Part shown: in pieces, positions 26,519-35,890 of the stretch
Layout: every line of letters begins with the position of its first letter
How positions within the stretch are numbered: position 1 is the stretch's first letter
Source of the DNA: Hyphomonas neptunium ATCC 15444
GTDB lineage: Bacteria; Pseudomonadota; Alphaproteobacteria; Caulobacterales; Hyphomonadaceae
DNA: 64,000 nucleotides
Direction: 5' to 3'
Assembly (NCBI RefSeq): GCF_000013025.1
Contig: NC_008358.1
Coordinates: 1-64,000, forward strand
Notes under the pieces: generated by a model
Database searches by the model: none
What the model saw: only the letters and a program-made list of their open reading frames with translations
What the model was told of the DNA's origin: nothing
Position numbers and translations under genes: made by a program

Positions 26519-27115
26519 ATGAAGCTCGATGCGCCCGGACTAGTGGTGGCAAACGTGCGCCTGGATCGTGTCAACGAGGCGCACCGGGACATTCTTGCGA
26601 CATCCGGCGCCATCGAGGCGATGTGGAGCTGGATGCCCCTGATGGATACAGGCACCAGCTTCAACGCTTATTTCGACCAGACTTTGCAGGAGGCCCGCGA
26701 AGGCCGGATGGTGCCGTTCGCCATAACGCGGCTTTCCGATGGCGCCTTTGGCGGTGTCGTCACCTACATGAACATCGTCCGCCTCCACCGGCGCCTGCGC
26801 ATCGGCTATCGCTGGCATCCGGAGGCCATGCGCGGCGGGCTCGTCTCGGCGGCCACCTCGCTCGCCCTCATGCAACGGGCAAAGGAGTGCCGCTTCCAGC
26901 GGATCGAGTTCCTTGTGAATGTTGCCAATAAGGAGGCCACAGCCGCCGTTGAACGCTTCGGCGCTGCCCGTGAAGGCGTCCTGCGCCACTATATGCGCAC
27001 CGCCAACGGCCTCTGGGCCGATGTCGCCGCTTTCTCGCTGATTGGCCCGGAAATAGACCGCACCATCGAGAGCTTGCGCCAGCACGTAGACGCCCTGGCG
27101 GCGGCTGAGGCTTGA
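26519..27115 (+). CDS. GNAT-family N-acetyltransferase
   Basis: 198 residues from ATG 26519; an earlier frame start lies within the preceding terminator. RimJ/RimL-like: LVVANVRLDRVNEAHRD at the start, GVVTYMNIVRLHRRLRIGY, then RFQRIEFLVNVANKEATAAVERFGAAREG (key EFLVNVANKEATAAVERFG), the acetyl-CoA and Asn-X-Ala-Ser-type region. Acceptor unknown. Confidence 0.88.
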   Translation: MKLDAPGLVVANVRLDRVNEAHRDILATSGAIEAMWSWMPLMDTGTSFNAYFDQTLQEAREGRMVPFAITRLSDGAFGGVVTYMNIVRLHRRLRIGYRWHPEAMRGGLVSAATSLALMQRAKECRFQRIEFLVNVANKEATAAVERFGAAREGVLRHYMRTANGLWADVAAFSLIGPEIDRTIESLRQHVDALAAAEA

Positions 27116-27292
27116 CCTGTGGATAGCCGCGTGCTTTAGGCCCCCCACATTTCGCGCAATCTCGAGAAGCGCGCTCTGACTGGCACAACTCCCTATATGA
27201 CAGGGACGGGAGGCCGGCGGGGCCCCCCGCCCGGCGATACCTCGCTCAGCGGGGCTTTCATCGTTTTGTGCGGAAAAGAGGAGTGTAGCGGT
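27116..27292. promoter_or_regulatory. GC-rich leader before ffh
   Basis: 177 bases without a gene. They contain a run of G/C palindromes at about 27205-27235 and GCTCAGCGGGGC afterwards, so the ffh mRNA probably has a structured leader. GGAG at about 27280-27283 is the ribosome binding site. No SRP RNA motif was found. Confidence 0.35.
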
Positions 27293-28768
27293 ATGTTCGA
27301 CGCCCTAAGCGAACGTCTTGGCAGTATCTTCGACGGCCTCACCGGCCGCGGCGCGCTGTCTGATAAGGACGTCAGCGAAGCTTTGCGCGAAATCCGCGTG
27401 GCCCTGCTCGAGGCCGATGTGGCCCTCCCGGTGGTCAAGGATTTCGTCGAAAAGGTGCGCGAACGCGCTGTCGGCGAAGAAGTCATCCGCTCGGTCAAAC
27501 CCGGCCAGCAGGTCATCAAGATCGTCTATGACGCGCTGGTGGATATGCTCGGCTCCGATGAGGAGGAAAACCACCTTCGCGTCGATACGCCCCCGGCCGT
27601 GGTGATGATGGCGGGCCTTCAGGGCTCGGGTAAAACCACCACCACCGGCAAGATCGCCAAACGCCTGGCCGATCGCGGCAAGAAGAAAGTCCTCCTCGCC
27701 TCGCTCGACGTACGCCGCCCGGCGGCCATGGAACAGCTTGCGATCCTCGCCAAACAAGCCGGCGAAACCGTCAGCTCCTTGCCGATCATTCCTGGCCAGC
27801 TTCCCGCTGACATCGCCCGCCGCGCGCTTCAGGCTGCCAAGATCGGCGGCTATGATGTCCTCTTCCTCGATACGGCAGGGCGCACCTCGATTGACGAACA
27901 GATGATGAGCGAGGCGGCCGAGATTGCCGCCATCGCCAATCCGTCTGAAGTGCTTCTCGTGGCCGACGCCCTCACCGGCCAGGACGCGGTTGAAACCGCT
28001 CGCCGCTTCCATGAGCGCCTGCCGCTCACCGGTCTCGTCCTGACACGGATGGACGGCGATGGCCGGGGAGGCGCGGCGCTCTCCATGCGCGCGGTCACCG
28101 GGCTGCCGATCAAATTCCTCGGCGTCGGCGAAAAGCTTGATGGGCTGGACGCGTTTGATGCCAAGCGCGTCGCCGGCCGCATCCTCGGCCAGGGCGACAT
28201 TATCAGCCTCGTCGAGAAAGCGGCTGAGCACTACGACGCCGAAAAAGCTGAGCGCATGGCCGCCAAGCTCAAGAAAGGCGAGTTCGATCTGGAAGACCTC
28301 GCCGAGCAGCTTCGCCAGATGCAGCGCATGGGCGGCCTTGGCGGCATCATGGGCATGATGCCCGGCGTGCGCAAAGCCAAGGAAGCCATGGCCAGCTCCA
28401 ATATAGATGACCGTGTGCTGAAACGTCAGGAGGCGATCATTTCGTCGATGACGCGGCAAGAGCGCCGCAAGCCTGCGCTTCTCAACGCATCGCGCCGCAA
28501 GCGCATTGCGGCCGGCGCCGGCGTGGATGTGGCGGACGTCAACAAGGTGCTGAAGATGCACCAGCAGATGGCCACCATGATGAAGAAGATGCGCACCAAG
28601 GGCGGCATGAAAAACCTGATGGGCATGGCCCAGCAGGCCGGCATCTCGCAATCAGACCTCGCCAAGATGGGCGGCGGCGGCATGCCACCCGGCGGTCTGC
28701 CGGGTCTCGGTGGCGGTGGCCTTCCCGGCGGCTTGCCCGGACTTCCAGGGGGAACGAAGAAGAAATGA
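27293..28768 (+). CDS. ffh: Signal recognition particle protein Ffh (SRP54)
   Basis: GTPase of the signal recognition particle; delivers membrane proteins to FtsY. 491 residues from ATG 27293. N domain, then G domain: GLQGSGKTTTTGKIAK (G1), DVRRPAAMEQL (G2), DTAGRTSID (G3) and TRMDGDGRGG (G4). The M domain is Met-rich with SRRKRIAAGAGVDVADVNKVL (key ASRRKRIAAGAG). The tail is Gly/Pro-rich (GGGLPGGLPGLPGG). First gene of the ffh-rplS backbone; chorismate mutase overlaps by four bases. Confidence 0.97.
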   Translation: MFDALSERLGSIFDGLTGRGALSDKDVSEALREIRVALLEADVALPVVKDFVEKVRERAVGEEVIRSVKPGQQVIKIVYDALVDMLGSDEEENHLRVDTPPAVVMMAGLQGSGKTTTTGKIAKRLADRGKKKVLLASLDVRRPAAMEQLAILAKQAGETVSSLPIIPGQLPADIARRALQAAKIGGYDVLFLDTAGRTSIDEQMMSEAAEIAAIANPSEVLLVADALTGQDAVETARRFHERLPLTGLVLTRMDGDGRGGAALSMRAVTGLPIKFLGVGEKLDGLDAFDAKRVAGRILGQGDIISLVEKAAEHYDAEKAERMAAKLKKGEFDLEDLAEQLRQMQRMGGLGGIMGMMPGVRKAKEAMASSNIDDRVLKRQEAIISSMTRQERRKPALLNASRRKRIAAGAGVDVADVNKVLKMHQQMATMMKKMRTKGGMKNLMGMAQQAGISQSDLAKMGGGGMPPGGLPGLGGGGLPGGLPGLPGGTKKK

Positions 28769-29076
28769 CCAATCCCGATCAGACCCTTGCCCAGTTCCAG
28801 CTCGGCCAGCTGCGCGCGTCCATCGACAATATGGACTCGATCCTCATCCATACGCTGGCGGAGCGTTTCAAGCTGACCCAGCAGGTCGGCAAGCTCAAGG
28901 CGCTGCACAATATGCCGCCTGCGGACAAATCCCGCGAGGCTGCTCAGATCGAGCGCCTCCGGCATCTCGCCAAGGAGTCCGGGCTGGACCCGGCCTTTGC
29001 CGAGAAATTCCTCAATTTCATCGTGGCGGAAGTCATCCGCCATCACGAACAGATTCGCGGCCAGGAGGCCGAGTAA
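28765..29076 (+). CDS. Chorismate mutase (AroQ type)
   Basis: Converts chorismate to prephenate for phenylalanine and tyrosine synthesis. 103 residues, all-helical AroQ. Landmarks: [34 protein letters not shown] (key [16 protein letters not shown]) and [34 protein letters not shown] (key [14 protein letters not shown]). Sits between ffh and rpsP as in many alphaproteobacteria. Confidence 0.93.
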   Translation: MTNPDQTLAQFQLGQLRASIDNMDSILIHTLAERFKLTQQVGKLKALHNMPPADKSREAAQIERLRHLAKESGLDPAFAEKFLNFIVAEVIRHHEQIRGQEAE

Positions 29077-29116
29077 ACCAAAACCTCGAGAGACAAGACT
29101 TACAGGAGAACCCCCC

Positions 29117-29560
29117 ATGTCACTCAAAATCCGGCTCGCCCGCGGCGGCTCGAAAAAACGCCCTTTCTATTCGATCGTCGTGGCTGACGCGCGCGCCCCG
29201 CGTGATGGCCGCTTCATCGAGAAGATCGGCACCTATGATCCACGTCTGGCCAAAGACTCCGGCGACCGCGTGAAGGTCAACGCTGAGAAAGCCGCCGAGT
29301 GGATCAAGAAAGGCGCTCAGCCGACGGACCGTGTTGCCCGCTTCCTCTCCAAGGTCGAAGTCGACGGCAAAGCTGTCGTGGCCTGGACCCACGGCAACAA
29401 CCCGAAGAAAGCCGAGCCCGGCAAGAAAGCCCAGGAGCGCGCCAAAGAGCGGGCTGACAAAGCTGAAGCCAAAGCCGCTGCTGCCGCAGAAGCTGCCGCT
29501 GCACCAGCTGAAGAAGCCCCGGCAGAAGCAGCGCCAGCCGAGGAAACCAGCGAAAGCTGA
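29117..29560 (+). CDS. rpsP: 30S ribosomal protein S16
   Basis: Small-subunit protein needed for 30S assembly. 147 residues from ATG 29117 with AGGAGA upstream. Residues 1-95 are the S16 core ([22 protein letters not shown], key [17 protein letters not shown]). The last 50 residues are a Lys/Ala/Glu-rich tail, absent from typical S16 (about 80-90 residues). It is separated from rimM by an acyltransferase and a crystallin gene. Confidence 0.96.
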   Translation: MSLKIRLARGGSKKRPFYSIVVADARAPRDGRFIEKIGTYDPRLAKDSGDRVKVNAEKAAEWIKKGAQPTDRVARFLSKVEVDGKAVVAWTHGNNPKKAEPGKKAQERAKERADKAEAKAAAAAEAAAAPAEEAPAEAAPAEETSES

Positions 29561-29591
29561 TTTCCGGCGCTTCGCGCATCTCCTGAAATGG

Positions 29592-29617
29592 CCGGCGTCC
29601 CATGGGCGCCGGTCTTT
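29592..29617 (+). terminator. rpsP terminator
   Basis: CCGGCG/CGCCGG stem with inner CCC/GGG around AT (about 29592-29612), then TCTTTT. Confidence 0.7.
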
Positions 29618-29675
29618 TCGTTTCCGGCCTTGTCCACTGGGGCCGCCGCTTACAGCATCATGTCAGCCGAGCGGG

Positions 29676-31655
29676 TTAGTCACGAATATTTCCAACATCC
29701 GCTTTGTCCACGATTTCGCGTACCTCGGAGTCGGCTAGAATTTGCCCTACGCGATAAATAGCGCCTTCGGTCGTGAGGTGCCCGGAATCCCAGTAGAGAA
29801 GGTCACCTTGCGGCGAAATGAACTCGATGCCGTCTGGATGCTGCTGTATGCCAAGTGCCGACACATAAGAGACACCATACTTTGCAGCCAGGCGTGACAA
29901 CTCCCGATCTATTTGAGGAAGCTGGTCTGCCTCACTCTCGGCAATTTGAATTACTTCATTGAGTTTGAGGTTGAGTTCTTCTGGCTGCCAATCGGCGGCA
30001 CTCATACTTCTCAGCGAATAGACGGCCTGATTGGCGACGCCATGCGAAAAGTAGGCTTGTCTGCCAATGATCACAGACTTGTCGGCGATCCCATTATCTT
30101 TCAGCGAGACAAGAAACTTCTCAAACGCACCGTTTGCTATCAATGATGGGGACCATCTTGATGAGAATATGTACAGATCAATTTCATCAGAGGGCAGAAT
30201 TTTTTCAAAAAACAGGCGATTGGATTCTCGGCAGCCGTCCATGTCGCGCGTCAGAACTCCGGGTATCGTAATCATGCAATTGCTGCCGGACAATTGCAGT
30301 ATCTTCGCGTCAGGAAATCTATGGCGGAAGCCGGCCGAATAGTGCGCGGCGTTGCTGTCGCCGATCAGGGCGATATTGGGCTGGTTGGCGGCGATAGTGT
30401 AGCAGTCGGCGGCGAAGGTTTGGGGCGTGCTGGGCTCGAGAAAGCACTCTCCCCCGCGATAAGATCTCGCCAGTTCGCCGCTCTCTCGGAAACCTGCGGC
30501 GTTAAGGGCCATGATCTTCTCATAAGCATTCTGGGGGTTAAGCGGAACGGTTCGACCAAGAGCCAAAGTGTAGGCGTATGGCGTCAGTATAAAGGCCACG
30601 GAAGCAAGGCCGAGATAGCTGAGCACCGCCTTGTTGCTCCTGAGATTGCTGCGCCCGTAACGGAAGGGCTTCTCGACGATATGATAGCTGGTGATCGAGA
30701 CTAGGATCGTTACCAGAAAAACAAGGGGAAGGGCCTCATCTCGAAAGAGTCCCATCTTGTTGGCCGCAACGAATATGACCCAATGCCAGATGTAGAGCGA
30801 ATAGCTGATCTTCCCGATGTAAACGATCAGAGGCAGGCTCAGTGATCGGGAAATCATATCCTTCCCGCCATCCCAAGCGATGATCAGGCAGACTGTCGCA
30901 AGCACGCTCGGTATGGCGGACGGAAATGGAAATGCATATTCCGGTTGGATCAAGAAGGGCGCCGCCACAATTACGGTCAGGGCCATCAGCCTGATAGGGG
31001 TGATCCATCTGGTTATTTGCAGGCGAAAGAGCGCCACACATCCGCCGATGCCGAGTTCCCAGAAACGGCTGAAGGAGTGGTAGTACTCCCCATCCTGTTT
31101 GGCAGACAGGGACAAATAGGCGGAGAATACAAAACTCGCGATTGTTGCTGTGATGAGTAGGGCCTGGGCACAGGACTTGGAAACCTTGTATGCAAGCCAG
31201 ATCGCCACTGGGAAAATCAGATAGAACTGCTCCTCAATCGAGAGACTCCAAGTGTGAAGTAAAATAAAATCGAGAGACTCGCCTGTAAAATAGTCAATAT
31301 TAAATAGGTAGTAGACGTTGGACACATAAAAAATACTGGCGAATATTTGCTCGGCAGCCGAATAAAAATTTTGCTGTGTGTCATAAATCCATGAAAAGCC
31401 CAGTACAGCCGCGTAGACACAGATCAGCGCGGGCAGAAGCCTTCGGATGCGGCGCATGTAAAAGTGACGGAAAGAGAAAACGCTGTCTTCAATTTCCCGG
31501 CCAATCAATGAAGTGATCAGATAGCCGGACAGCACAAAGAATGTATCCACGCCTACAAAGCCGCCGGGCATAAATGCGTAACCGGCATGAAACAGCATCA
31601 CGGGCGCAATGCTCAAAGCACGCAGACCATCAATATCGGAACGGTAGTTGGTCAT
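29676..31655 (-). CDS. OafA/YrhL-type acyltransferase with SGNH domain
   Basis: 659 residues. N-terminal acyltransferase-3 integral membrane domain starting SDIDGLRALSIAPVMLFHAG, FVGVDTFFVLSGYLI and RRIRRLLPAL, about ten membrane segments to residue 350. The C-terminal domain is SGNH-like (NIALIGDSNAAHYSAGF, key GDSNAAH; the HLT end motif DSGHLTTEGA). It O-acetylates surface polysaccharides or peptidoglycan. The gene is clearly AT-richer than its neighbours, with AT-rich patches near 31261-31340, suggesting recent acquisition. It lies opposite to the rpsP-rimM backbone. Confidence 0.92.
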   Translation of the reverse strand: MTNYRSDIDGLRALSIAPVMLFHAGYAFMPGGFVGVDTFFVLSGYLITSLIGREIEDSVFSFRHFYMRRIRRLLPALICVYAAVLGFSWIYDTQQNFYSAAEQIFASIFYVSNVYYLFNIDYFTGESLDFILLHTWSLSIEEQFYLIFPVAIWLAYKVSKSCAQALLITATIASFVFSAYLSLSAKQDGEYYHSFSRFWELGIGGCVALFRLQITRWITPIRLMALTVIVAAPFLIQPEYAFPFPSAIPSVLATVCLIIAWDGGKDMISRSLSLPLIVYIGKISYSLYIWHWVIFVAANKMGLFRDEALPLVFLVTILVSITSYHIVEKPFRYGRSNLRSNKAVLSYLGLASVAFILTPYAYTLALGRTVPLNPQNAYEKIMALNAAGFRESGELARSYRGGECFLEPSTPQTFAADCYTIAANQPNIALIGDSNAAHYSAGFRHRFPDAKILQLSGSNCMITIPGVLTRDMDGCRESNRLFFEKILPSDEIDLYIFSSRWSPSLIANGAFEKFLVSLKDNGIADKSVIIGRQAYFSHGVANQAVYSLRSMSAADWQPEELNLKLNEVIQIAESEADQLPQIDRELSRLAAKYGVSYVSALGIQQHPDGIEFISPQGDLLYWDSGHLTTEGAIYRVGQILADSEVREIVDKADVGNIRD

Positions 31656-31947
31656 CTTTCAGTGCTGGGTCCTTGGGAAGCCTTTTGAATCTCGCGCGCT
31701 TCGGGCGCGCAACTTGTTAAACACGACAGTTCCGGAAGGCGACCAGAAACACATTCTGAGCTAGATTTCGCTCTACGTGTATTCTGGAGGATTGCCACGC
31801 GGCAAACGGCCATGCGTGCTGCGGGTAACCATCAACACAGCATGTTCTGCAGAGAGCGCCACCTGAACAGCGGCCAACAGACCGCGCGCAAATTGTTCAG
31901 ATGCTCCATGCCAGAGCTGTCTGCGACGAACTGGAGGAGCCCTGCTC
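31656..31947. promoter_or_regulatory. Divergent intergenic region, acyltransferase / crystallin gene
   Basis: 292 bases with no supported gene. A GCGCGC-TTCGG-GCGCGC hairpin is at 31694-31710, in the acyltransferase leader. TGAACAG (about 31863) and its inverse near 31895 frame a GC-rich stretch before the crystallin gene. GGAGGAG at about 31935 is the ribosome binding site of the latter. Confidence 0.4.
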
Positions 31948-32811
31948 ATGTTGACCCGCACCCTCACCCGCCTGCTGCTGGCCGCTGGCCTTGCTGCCGC
32001 CGCCATCAGCCCGGCCGCCCTTGCCCAGCGCGGCGGCGCGCGCCCATCCCTGCCATCGGGCCCGCCCGGCATCACGCTCTATTCGGATACCAACCTGCGC
32101 GGAAACGCCGTGGAGCTCACAGCCGACCAGCCAAATTTCAATACGGTCCGCTTCAACGATCAGGCCCGCAGCATCGAGGTGCGCGGCGGGGTGTGGATGG
32201 TCTGCGCGGACGGGAACTATAAAGGCCAGTGCGAGTATATCGACCGCAGCGTCCGCAATCTCGGTGAGATCGGACTTTCCGGCGCCATCTCTTCGGCCAA
32301 GCGCGTGCCGTATGACAAGAGCCCGCGCAGCTACGACATCGCCTTCTTCGCCGATGGCAACTATTCGGGCCCCTTCCTTGGCTTCGATGAAGGCGAGGCC
32401 AACCTTTCCCAGTTCCGCTTCAATGACACGGCCAGCTCCGTCATGATCAATCGCGGCACCTGGCTCGTCTGCGAAGACGCTGACTATCGCGGCCAGTGCG
32501 AACTGCTCGACGCGTCCACGGGAAACCTCGGCGGCATCGGTCTCAACGACAGGATCACCTCCTTCCGCCGCTATGACGTGCGCCGCGAAGGCCCCTGGCG
32601 CCGCCCCGTTCCACCTGTGGTCCCGCCCGTCCGCGATACCCGCGACGGCTTCCAGGGTGAACAGACGGTGTTCTTCCCCGCGCCCACCTATAATGGCCGC
32701 CGCATAAATGACGGTTCGGGCGCCGCCACCCGCTACTGCCAGAGCCTCGGCTTTTATGAAGCAGTCTATAAATCACCCGGCCCCGTTCTCTCCGACGTCG
32801 TTTGCCGCTAA
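31948..32811 (+). CDS. Exported beta/gamma-crystallin-domain protein
   Basis: 287 residues: signal peptide (to about residue 26, ALAQ), then two beta/gamma-crystallin Greek-key repeats, ITLYSDTNLRGNAVEL with WMVCADGNYKGQC and FFADGNYSGPFLGF with WLVCEDADYRGQC. The C terminus, after a Pro-rich linker, has FFPAPTYNGRRINDGSGAATRYCQ, a separate small domain. Crystallin repeats often bind calcium. No family role is known here. It precedes rimM by ten bases, as if joining that transcript. Confidence 0.85.
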   Translation: MLTRTLTRLLLAAGLAAAAISPAALAQRGGARPSLPSGPPGITLYSDTNLRGNAVELTADQPNFNTVRFNDQARSIEVRGGVWMVCADGNYKGQCEYIDRSVRNLGEIGLSGAISSAKRVPYDKSPRSYDIAFFADGNYSGPFLGFDEGEANLSQFRFNDTASSVMINRGTWLVCEDADYRGQCELLDASTGNLGGIGLNDRITSFRRYDVRREGPWRRPVPPVVPPVRDTRDGFQGEQTVFFPAPTYNGRRINDGSGAATRYCQSLGFYEAVYKSPGPVLSDVVCR

Positions 32812-32821
32812 CAAGCGCGCC

Positions 32822-33367
32822 ATGAGCGCAGACACAAAGACACAAAGACTGATACCCATGGGCGTCCTGAAGGGCGCCCATGGTGTTCGCGGCGAGGTTC
32901 GGGTGAAGAGTTTCACCGCCGATCCCGATGCCCTCTTCACCTATGGCCCGCTGATGGATGAAGCCGGCAAGGTCCTGCTGACGCCGATCACTGCGCGCCC
33001 CGGCAAGGACCATTTCATCGTCCGCCCGAAGGAAAACCTGCAGAAGGAAGACTGGGACGCCCTGCGCGGCTGCCTGCTCCACGCTTCCCGCGACCAGCTT
33101 CCCGAGGCCGATGAAGACGAGTTCTACTTCGAAGACCTGATCGGCATGCCGGTCTATACCGTCGGCGAGGAACCCGAAGCCCGCGTCCGCGCCGTCCAGA
33201 ATTTCGGCTCTGGCGACTTGCTGGAGATCGAGATCCCCGGCGCCCCGGCCACCATATATGTGCCGCTGACCCGCGCCGATGTGCCCGTCATCGACATGGC
33301 CGCCCACCGCATCGTGATCCCCGAACTCTCCCTCTGGGCGAACCAGGACGAAGACGACGCCTCCTGA
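32822..33367 (+). CDS. rimM: Ribosome maturation factor RimM
   Basis: 16S rRNA processing factor that helps 30S head assembly with S19. 181 residues from ATG 32822; no clear ribosome binding site, so translation may depend on the crystallin gene ending ten bases before. Landmarks: GVLKGAHGVRGEVRVKSFTA, EFYFEDLIGMPVYT and PVIDMAAHRIVI. The acidic C-terminal tail is QDEDDA. Normally follows rpsP directly. Confidence 0.95.
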   Translation: MSADTKTQRLIPMGVLKGAHGVRGEVRVKSFTADPDALFTYGPLMDEAGKVLLTPITARPGKDHFIVRPKENLQKEDWDALRGCLLHASRDQLPEADEDEFYFEDLIGMPVYTVGEEPEARVRAVQNFGSGDLLEIEIPGAPATIYVPLTRADVPVIDMAAHRIVIPELSLWANQDEDDAS

Positions 33368-33457
33368 AAATCCTTGCGCAGTGTTCACGCAGTTTGTTGC
33401 GGCCCATTCAGGTAGCCGGTGTCATTCTGACCGCGTAATGGACGAAAGGAGCCCTCG

Positions 33458-34978
33458 ATGCGGGTCTCGATCCGGCGCTTTGCGCTCGCCCTCTCGCTAC
33501 CGGCCGCGGCCGGCGCTCCGGCCCTCGCGCAGGACGCTTATTATGACGATGGCCAGCCCCCGGCCGCCATCGCGCTGTTCACGTCGGAAAATTTCTATGG
33601 CGACGTCCGCGAGGCGTTCGACCCCTTCGTCTCGATGCACGATCTCGCCTTTAACGACCGCGCCCGGTCCGCAGCGGTTCTGGCGGGCCAGTGGGAGCTG
33701 TGCGAGCACGCAAACTTCACCGGCCGCTGCGTCTTCGTCCGCGAGGATGTCGCCGACCTTGCCTGGTTCGGGCTCAACGGCCGCATCTCCTCCATCCGCC
33801 CGGTCTTTGAATATACAGAGGCCCAGCATGGCCTGATGTTCACGCGCGATGACAATGGCTACATCCGCTACGCGCATAACGAAGCCTATGGCTACGACAC
33901 CTGGAATTACGGCTATTCCAGCTCTGTCCGCCTCAGCGTCCAGCATTACGGCTACTCGCCGGACTATTGGCGCTTTGGCTATTATGATCCGCGCTGGGGC
34001 TTTGACCCCTACGGCTTTGCCTGGCGCCCGAGCGGCGGCCCGCGCTATGTGTCCTACACTTACCGTGTTCATCCGCGTCCGGTCGTTATCAACACCTACT
34101 GGAAAAAGCATTGGGGCAAGAGCCACAAGCACTGGGACCGCCGGGGTCACAGGGATGACTGGCGCCACAAGCCCAGCTGGAACGGACGCGGCGATGATCG
34201 CGGGCCGGGCCGCGGAAATGGCGGTTGGGACCGTGACCGGGACAGAGACCGGGACCGTGACTGGAATCGGGACCGCGATGGCGGCCGCCCGGACGGACGG
34301 CCCGGCTGGGGGAATGATGGGCGCGGTTCGGGCATTACGCCCCGTGAACGCATCGATGACCGGGACCGTGGCTGGAGCGCGGGCGACCGTGCCCAACGCG
34401 GCGGTGATGGTCCGCGCACAGAGCGCACAAGTCCGCCCCGCACAGGCGGGCGCGCCATCCCGGTTGATCCTCGCCGCGGCGAGGGCCGTGGCCGGGGTGA
34501 CTGGTCTGGCCGGCCTGATGGCGGCGCGGCAATTGTAACACCGCCTGCGGGCGCTGATCGGGATCGCGGCGGCCGCGAGGGTGGCTGGCGCGGCGGAGAC
34601 AGGGATCGCGGCGAGAGCCGGCCATCGGGCGCCCGGCCCAATCGCGACGGCCCGAACCGGGACGGTATGCGCGGCAATGGGGGCGGACGCGGTGGGGATC
34701 GCCTGCTCGGCGCACCCAGTGGCGGTGGCCGGCCCGTGGTCGATACGCCGCGCCGTGGCGGGGGTGATTTCGGGCGGGGTGGGGGCGACTCCGGACGCAG
34801 GGGCGGCGCAGGTGCGGCCCCTTCAGCGCCCGCGCCCGCGCCCGTTGCGCGTCCTTCCCCGCCGCCAACGGCTGTGTCGCGTCCGGCGCCGCCACCGCGG
34901 GTCGAGCGTCCGCGCGGCCGGAGCGGCGATGGGGGAGGTGGCCGGGGTGGCCGCCGGCCTGGCAGCGCGCAGGATTAA
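33458..34978 (+). CDS. Exported crystallin-repeat protein with long Arg/Gly/Asp-rich tail
   Basis: 506 residues. Signal peptide (to about 24, ALAQ), one crystallin-like module (FTSENFYGDVREAF; WELCEHANFTGRCVF; GLNGRISSIRPV) to about 115, then a Tyr/Trp/Gly-rich segment (YDTWNYGYSSSVRLS and YWRFGYYDPRWGFDPYGFAW as landmarks) to about 205. From about 225 to the end it is low-complexity, dominated by Arg, Gly, Asp and Pro with RDRDRDRD runs. The tail is probably disordered and highly positive/negative mixed. Related to the crystallin protein before rimM. GGAG precedes ATG 33458. Confidence 0.82.
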   Translation: MRVSIRRFALALSLPAAAGAPALAQDAYYDDGQPPAAIALFTSENFYGDVREAFDPFVSMHDLAFNDRARSAAVLAGQWELCEHANFTGRCVFVREDVADLAWFGLNGRISSIRPVFEYTEAQHGLMFTRDDNGYIRYAHNEAYGYDTWNYGYSSSVRLSVQHYGYSPDYWRFGYYDPRWGFDPYGFAWRPSGGPRYVSYTYRVHPRPVVINTYWKKHWGKSHKHWDRRGHRDDWRHKPSWNGRGDDRGPGRGNGGWDRDRDRDRDRDWNRDRDGGRPDGRPGWGNDGRGSGITPRERIDDRDRGWSAGDRAQRGGDGPRTERTSPPRTGGRAIPVDPRRGEGRGRGDWSGRPDGGAAIVTPPAGADRDRGGREGGWRGGDRDRGESRPSGARPNRDGPNRDGMRGNGGGRGGDRLLGAPSGGGRPVVDTPRRGGGDFGRGGGDSGRRGGAGAAPSAPAPAPVARPSPPPTAVSRPAPPPRVERPRGRSGDGGGGRGGRRPGSAQD

Positions 34979-34987
34979 CCGCGCGCG

Positions 34988-35737
34988 TCACTCCGCGCGC
35001 GGATCATTCCATTCTGCGGCAACGCCATAGCCGCCACGCCGGATCAGCCAGAACATGCCGATCAGGTCAAACACCCCCGCGCCAAGGCGGCCGAGGAATC
35101 CATATTTGGATTGCCCGGCCAGGCGCGGGCGGTCATTCACCATCTCTTCGCGCACATCCCATCCGGCCCGTTTGATCAGCGCCGGGAGGAACCTGTGCAT
35201 CGAGGCAAAGAAGGGAAGATCCCGGAACGCAGAGGTCCGGATCAGTTTCCATCCGCATCCGGTATCCTTGGCGTCATCCTGAAGCACAAACCGCCGCACG
35301 CCATTGGCCACGCGCGACTGAACCCATTTGAAGCCGGAATCGTTCCGGCTGTTACGCTTGCCCGCGATGATGCCCAGACGCGCAGGCGCGCCGGGCGCAA
35401 TGATATCCTTCCATAGGCGCGCGGTGTCGGCCGGGTCGTTCTGCCCGTCGCCGTCCAGCAGCTGCACCCACGCTCCGCGAACGGATTTGAGGCCCGTGAA
35501 CAGCGCAGCAGATTTTCCGCGTCGCTGAATATGGGTCAGCACGGTTACGGTGGCAGGATATTTCGCCTTTGCCTCGGCCAGTTCGGCCCCGGTCGTATCT
35601 CCCGAACAATCATTGACGCACACGATCTCGAAATCGATCCCGGCAAGGGCGGCATGCACCTCCTCGATCACAGGATGGATGTTTCCGGCTTCATTGAAGA
35701 AGGGGATCAGGACGGAGAGCTGAGGCGCTTGGCTCAT
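34988..35737 (-). CDS. Glycosyltransferase family 2, dolichol-phosphate-mannosyltransferase-like
   Basis: 249 residues, GT-A fold: LSVLIPFFNEAGNI at the start, IVCVNDCSGDTT, VQLLDGDGQNDPAD with the DXD, and GCGWKLIRTSAFRDLPFF. Family members transfer sugars to undecaprenyl phosphate (ArnC/DPM1-like). No C-terminal membrane anchor of note. Convergent with the crystallin gene, divergent from the Kef antiporter. Confidence 0.9.
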   Translation of the reverse strand: MSQAPQLSVLIPFFNEAGNIHPVIEEVHAALAGIDFEIVCVNDCSGDTTGAELAEAKAKYPATVTVLTHIQRRGKSAALFTGLKSVRGAWVQLLDGDGQNDPADTARLWKDIIAPGAPARLGIIAGKRNSRNDSGFKWVQSRVANGVRRFVLQDDAKDTGCGWKLIRTSAFRDLPFFASMHRFLPALIKRAGWDVREEMVNDRPRLAGQSKYGFLGRLGAGVFDLIGMFWLIRRGGYGVAAEWNDPRAE

Positions 35738-35890
35738 GGGGCAGCCTTGTTTGTACTTTTGCCTCTTAACCGCAAATCGGGGGGCGTGTCAGCCTTCCTC
35801 AGCCACGGGCGGGTTCGGCAGACGCCCGGCGTTGCGATTGCTGCCAAACTTTCTAAAAGTGCAGGTTAGCTAGATCGCAGGGGAATCCAG

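Noticed and set aside
27205-27260. Possible SRP RNA before ffh
   Set aside because: The conserved tetraloop and asymmetric loop of SRP RNA could not be found; only GC palindromes.
27305-28651. 448-codon minus-strand open frame opposite ffh
   Set aside because: Shadow of ffh; His-rich nonsense composition from reversed codons.
31773-32075. 100-codon minus-strand frame in the crystallin promoter region
   Set aside because: Overlaps the signal peptide of the crystallin gene and has biased Arg/Ala content; no start signal.
34200-34290. Tandem repeat resembling a CRISPR or VNTR array
   Set aside because: The repeats are in-frame Arg-Asp codons of the low-complexity tail with no spacer structure.
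33497-34396. Minus-strand frame rich in Pro, Ala, Val and Ile opposite the RGD-rich tail
   Set aside because: Product of the repeated GAC/CGG codons of the crystallin protein gene; not a gene.
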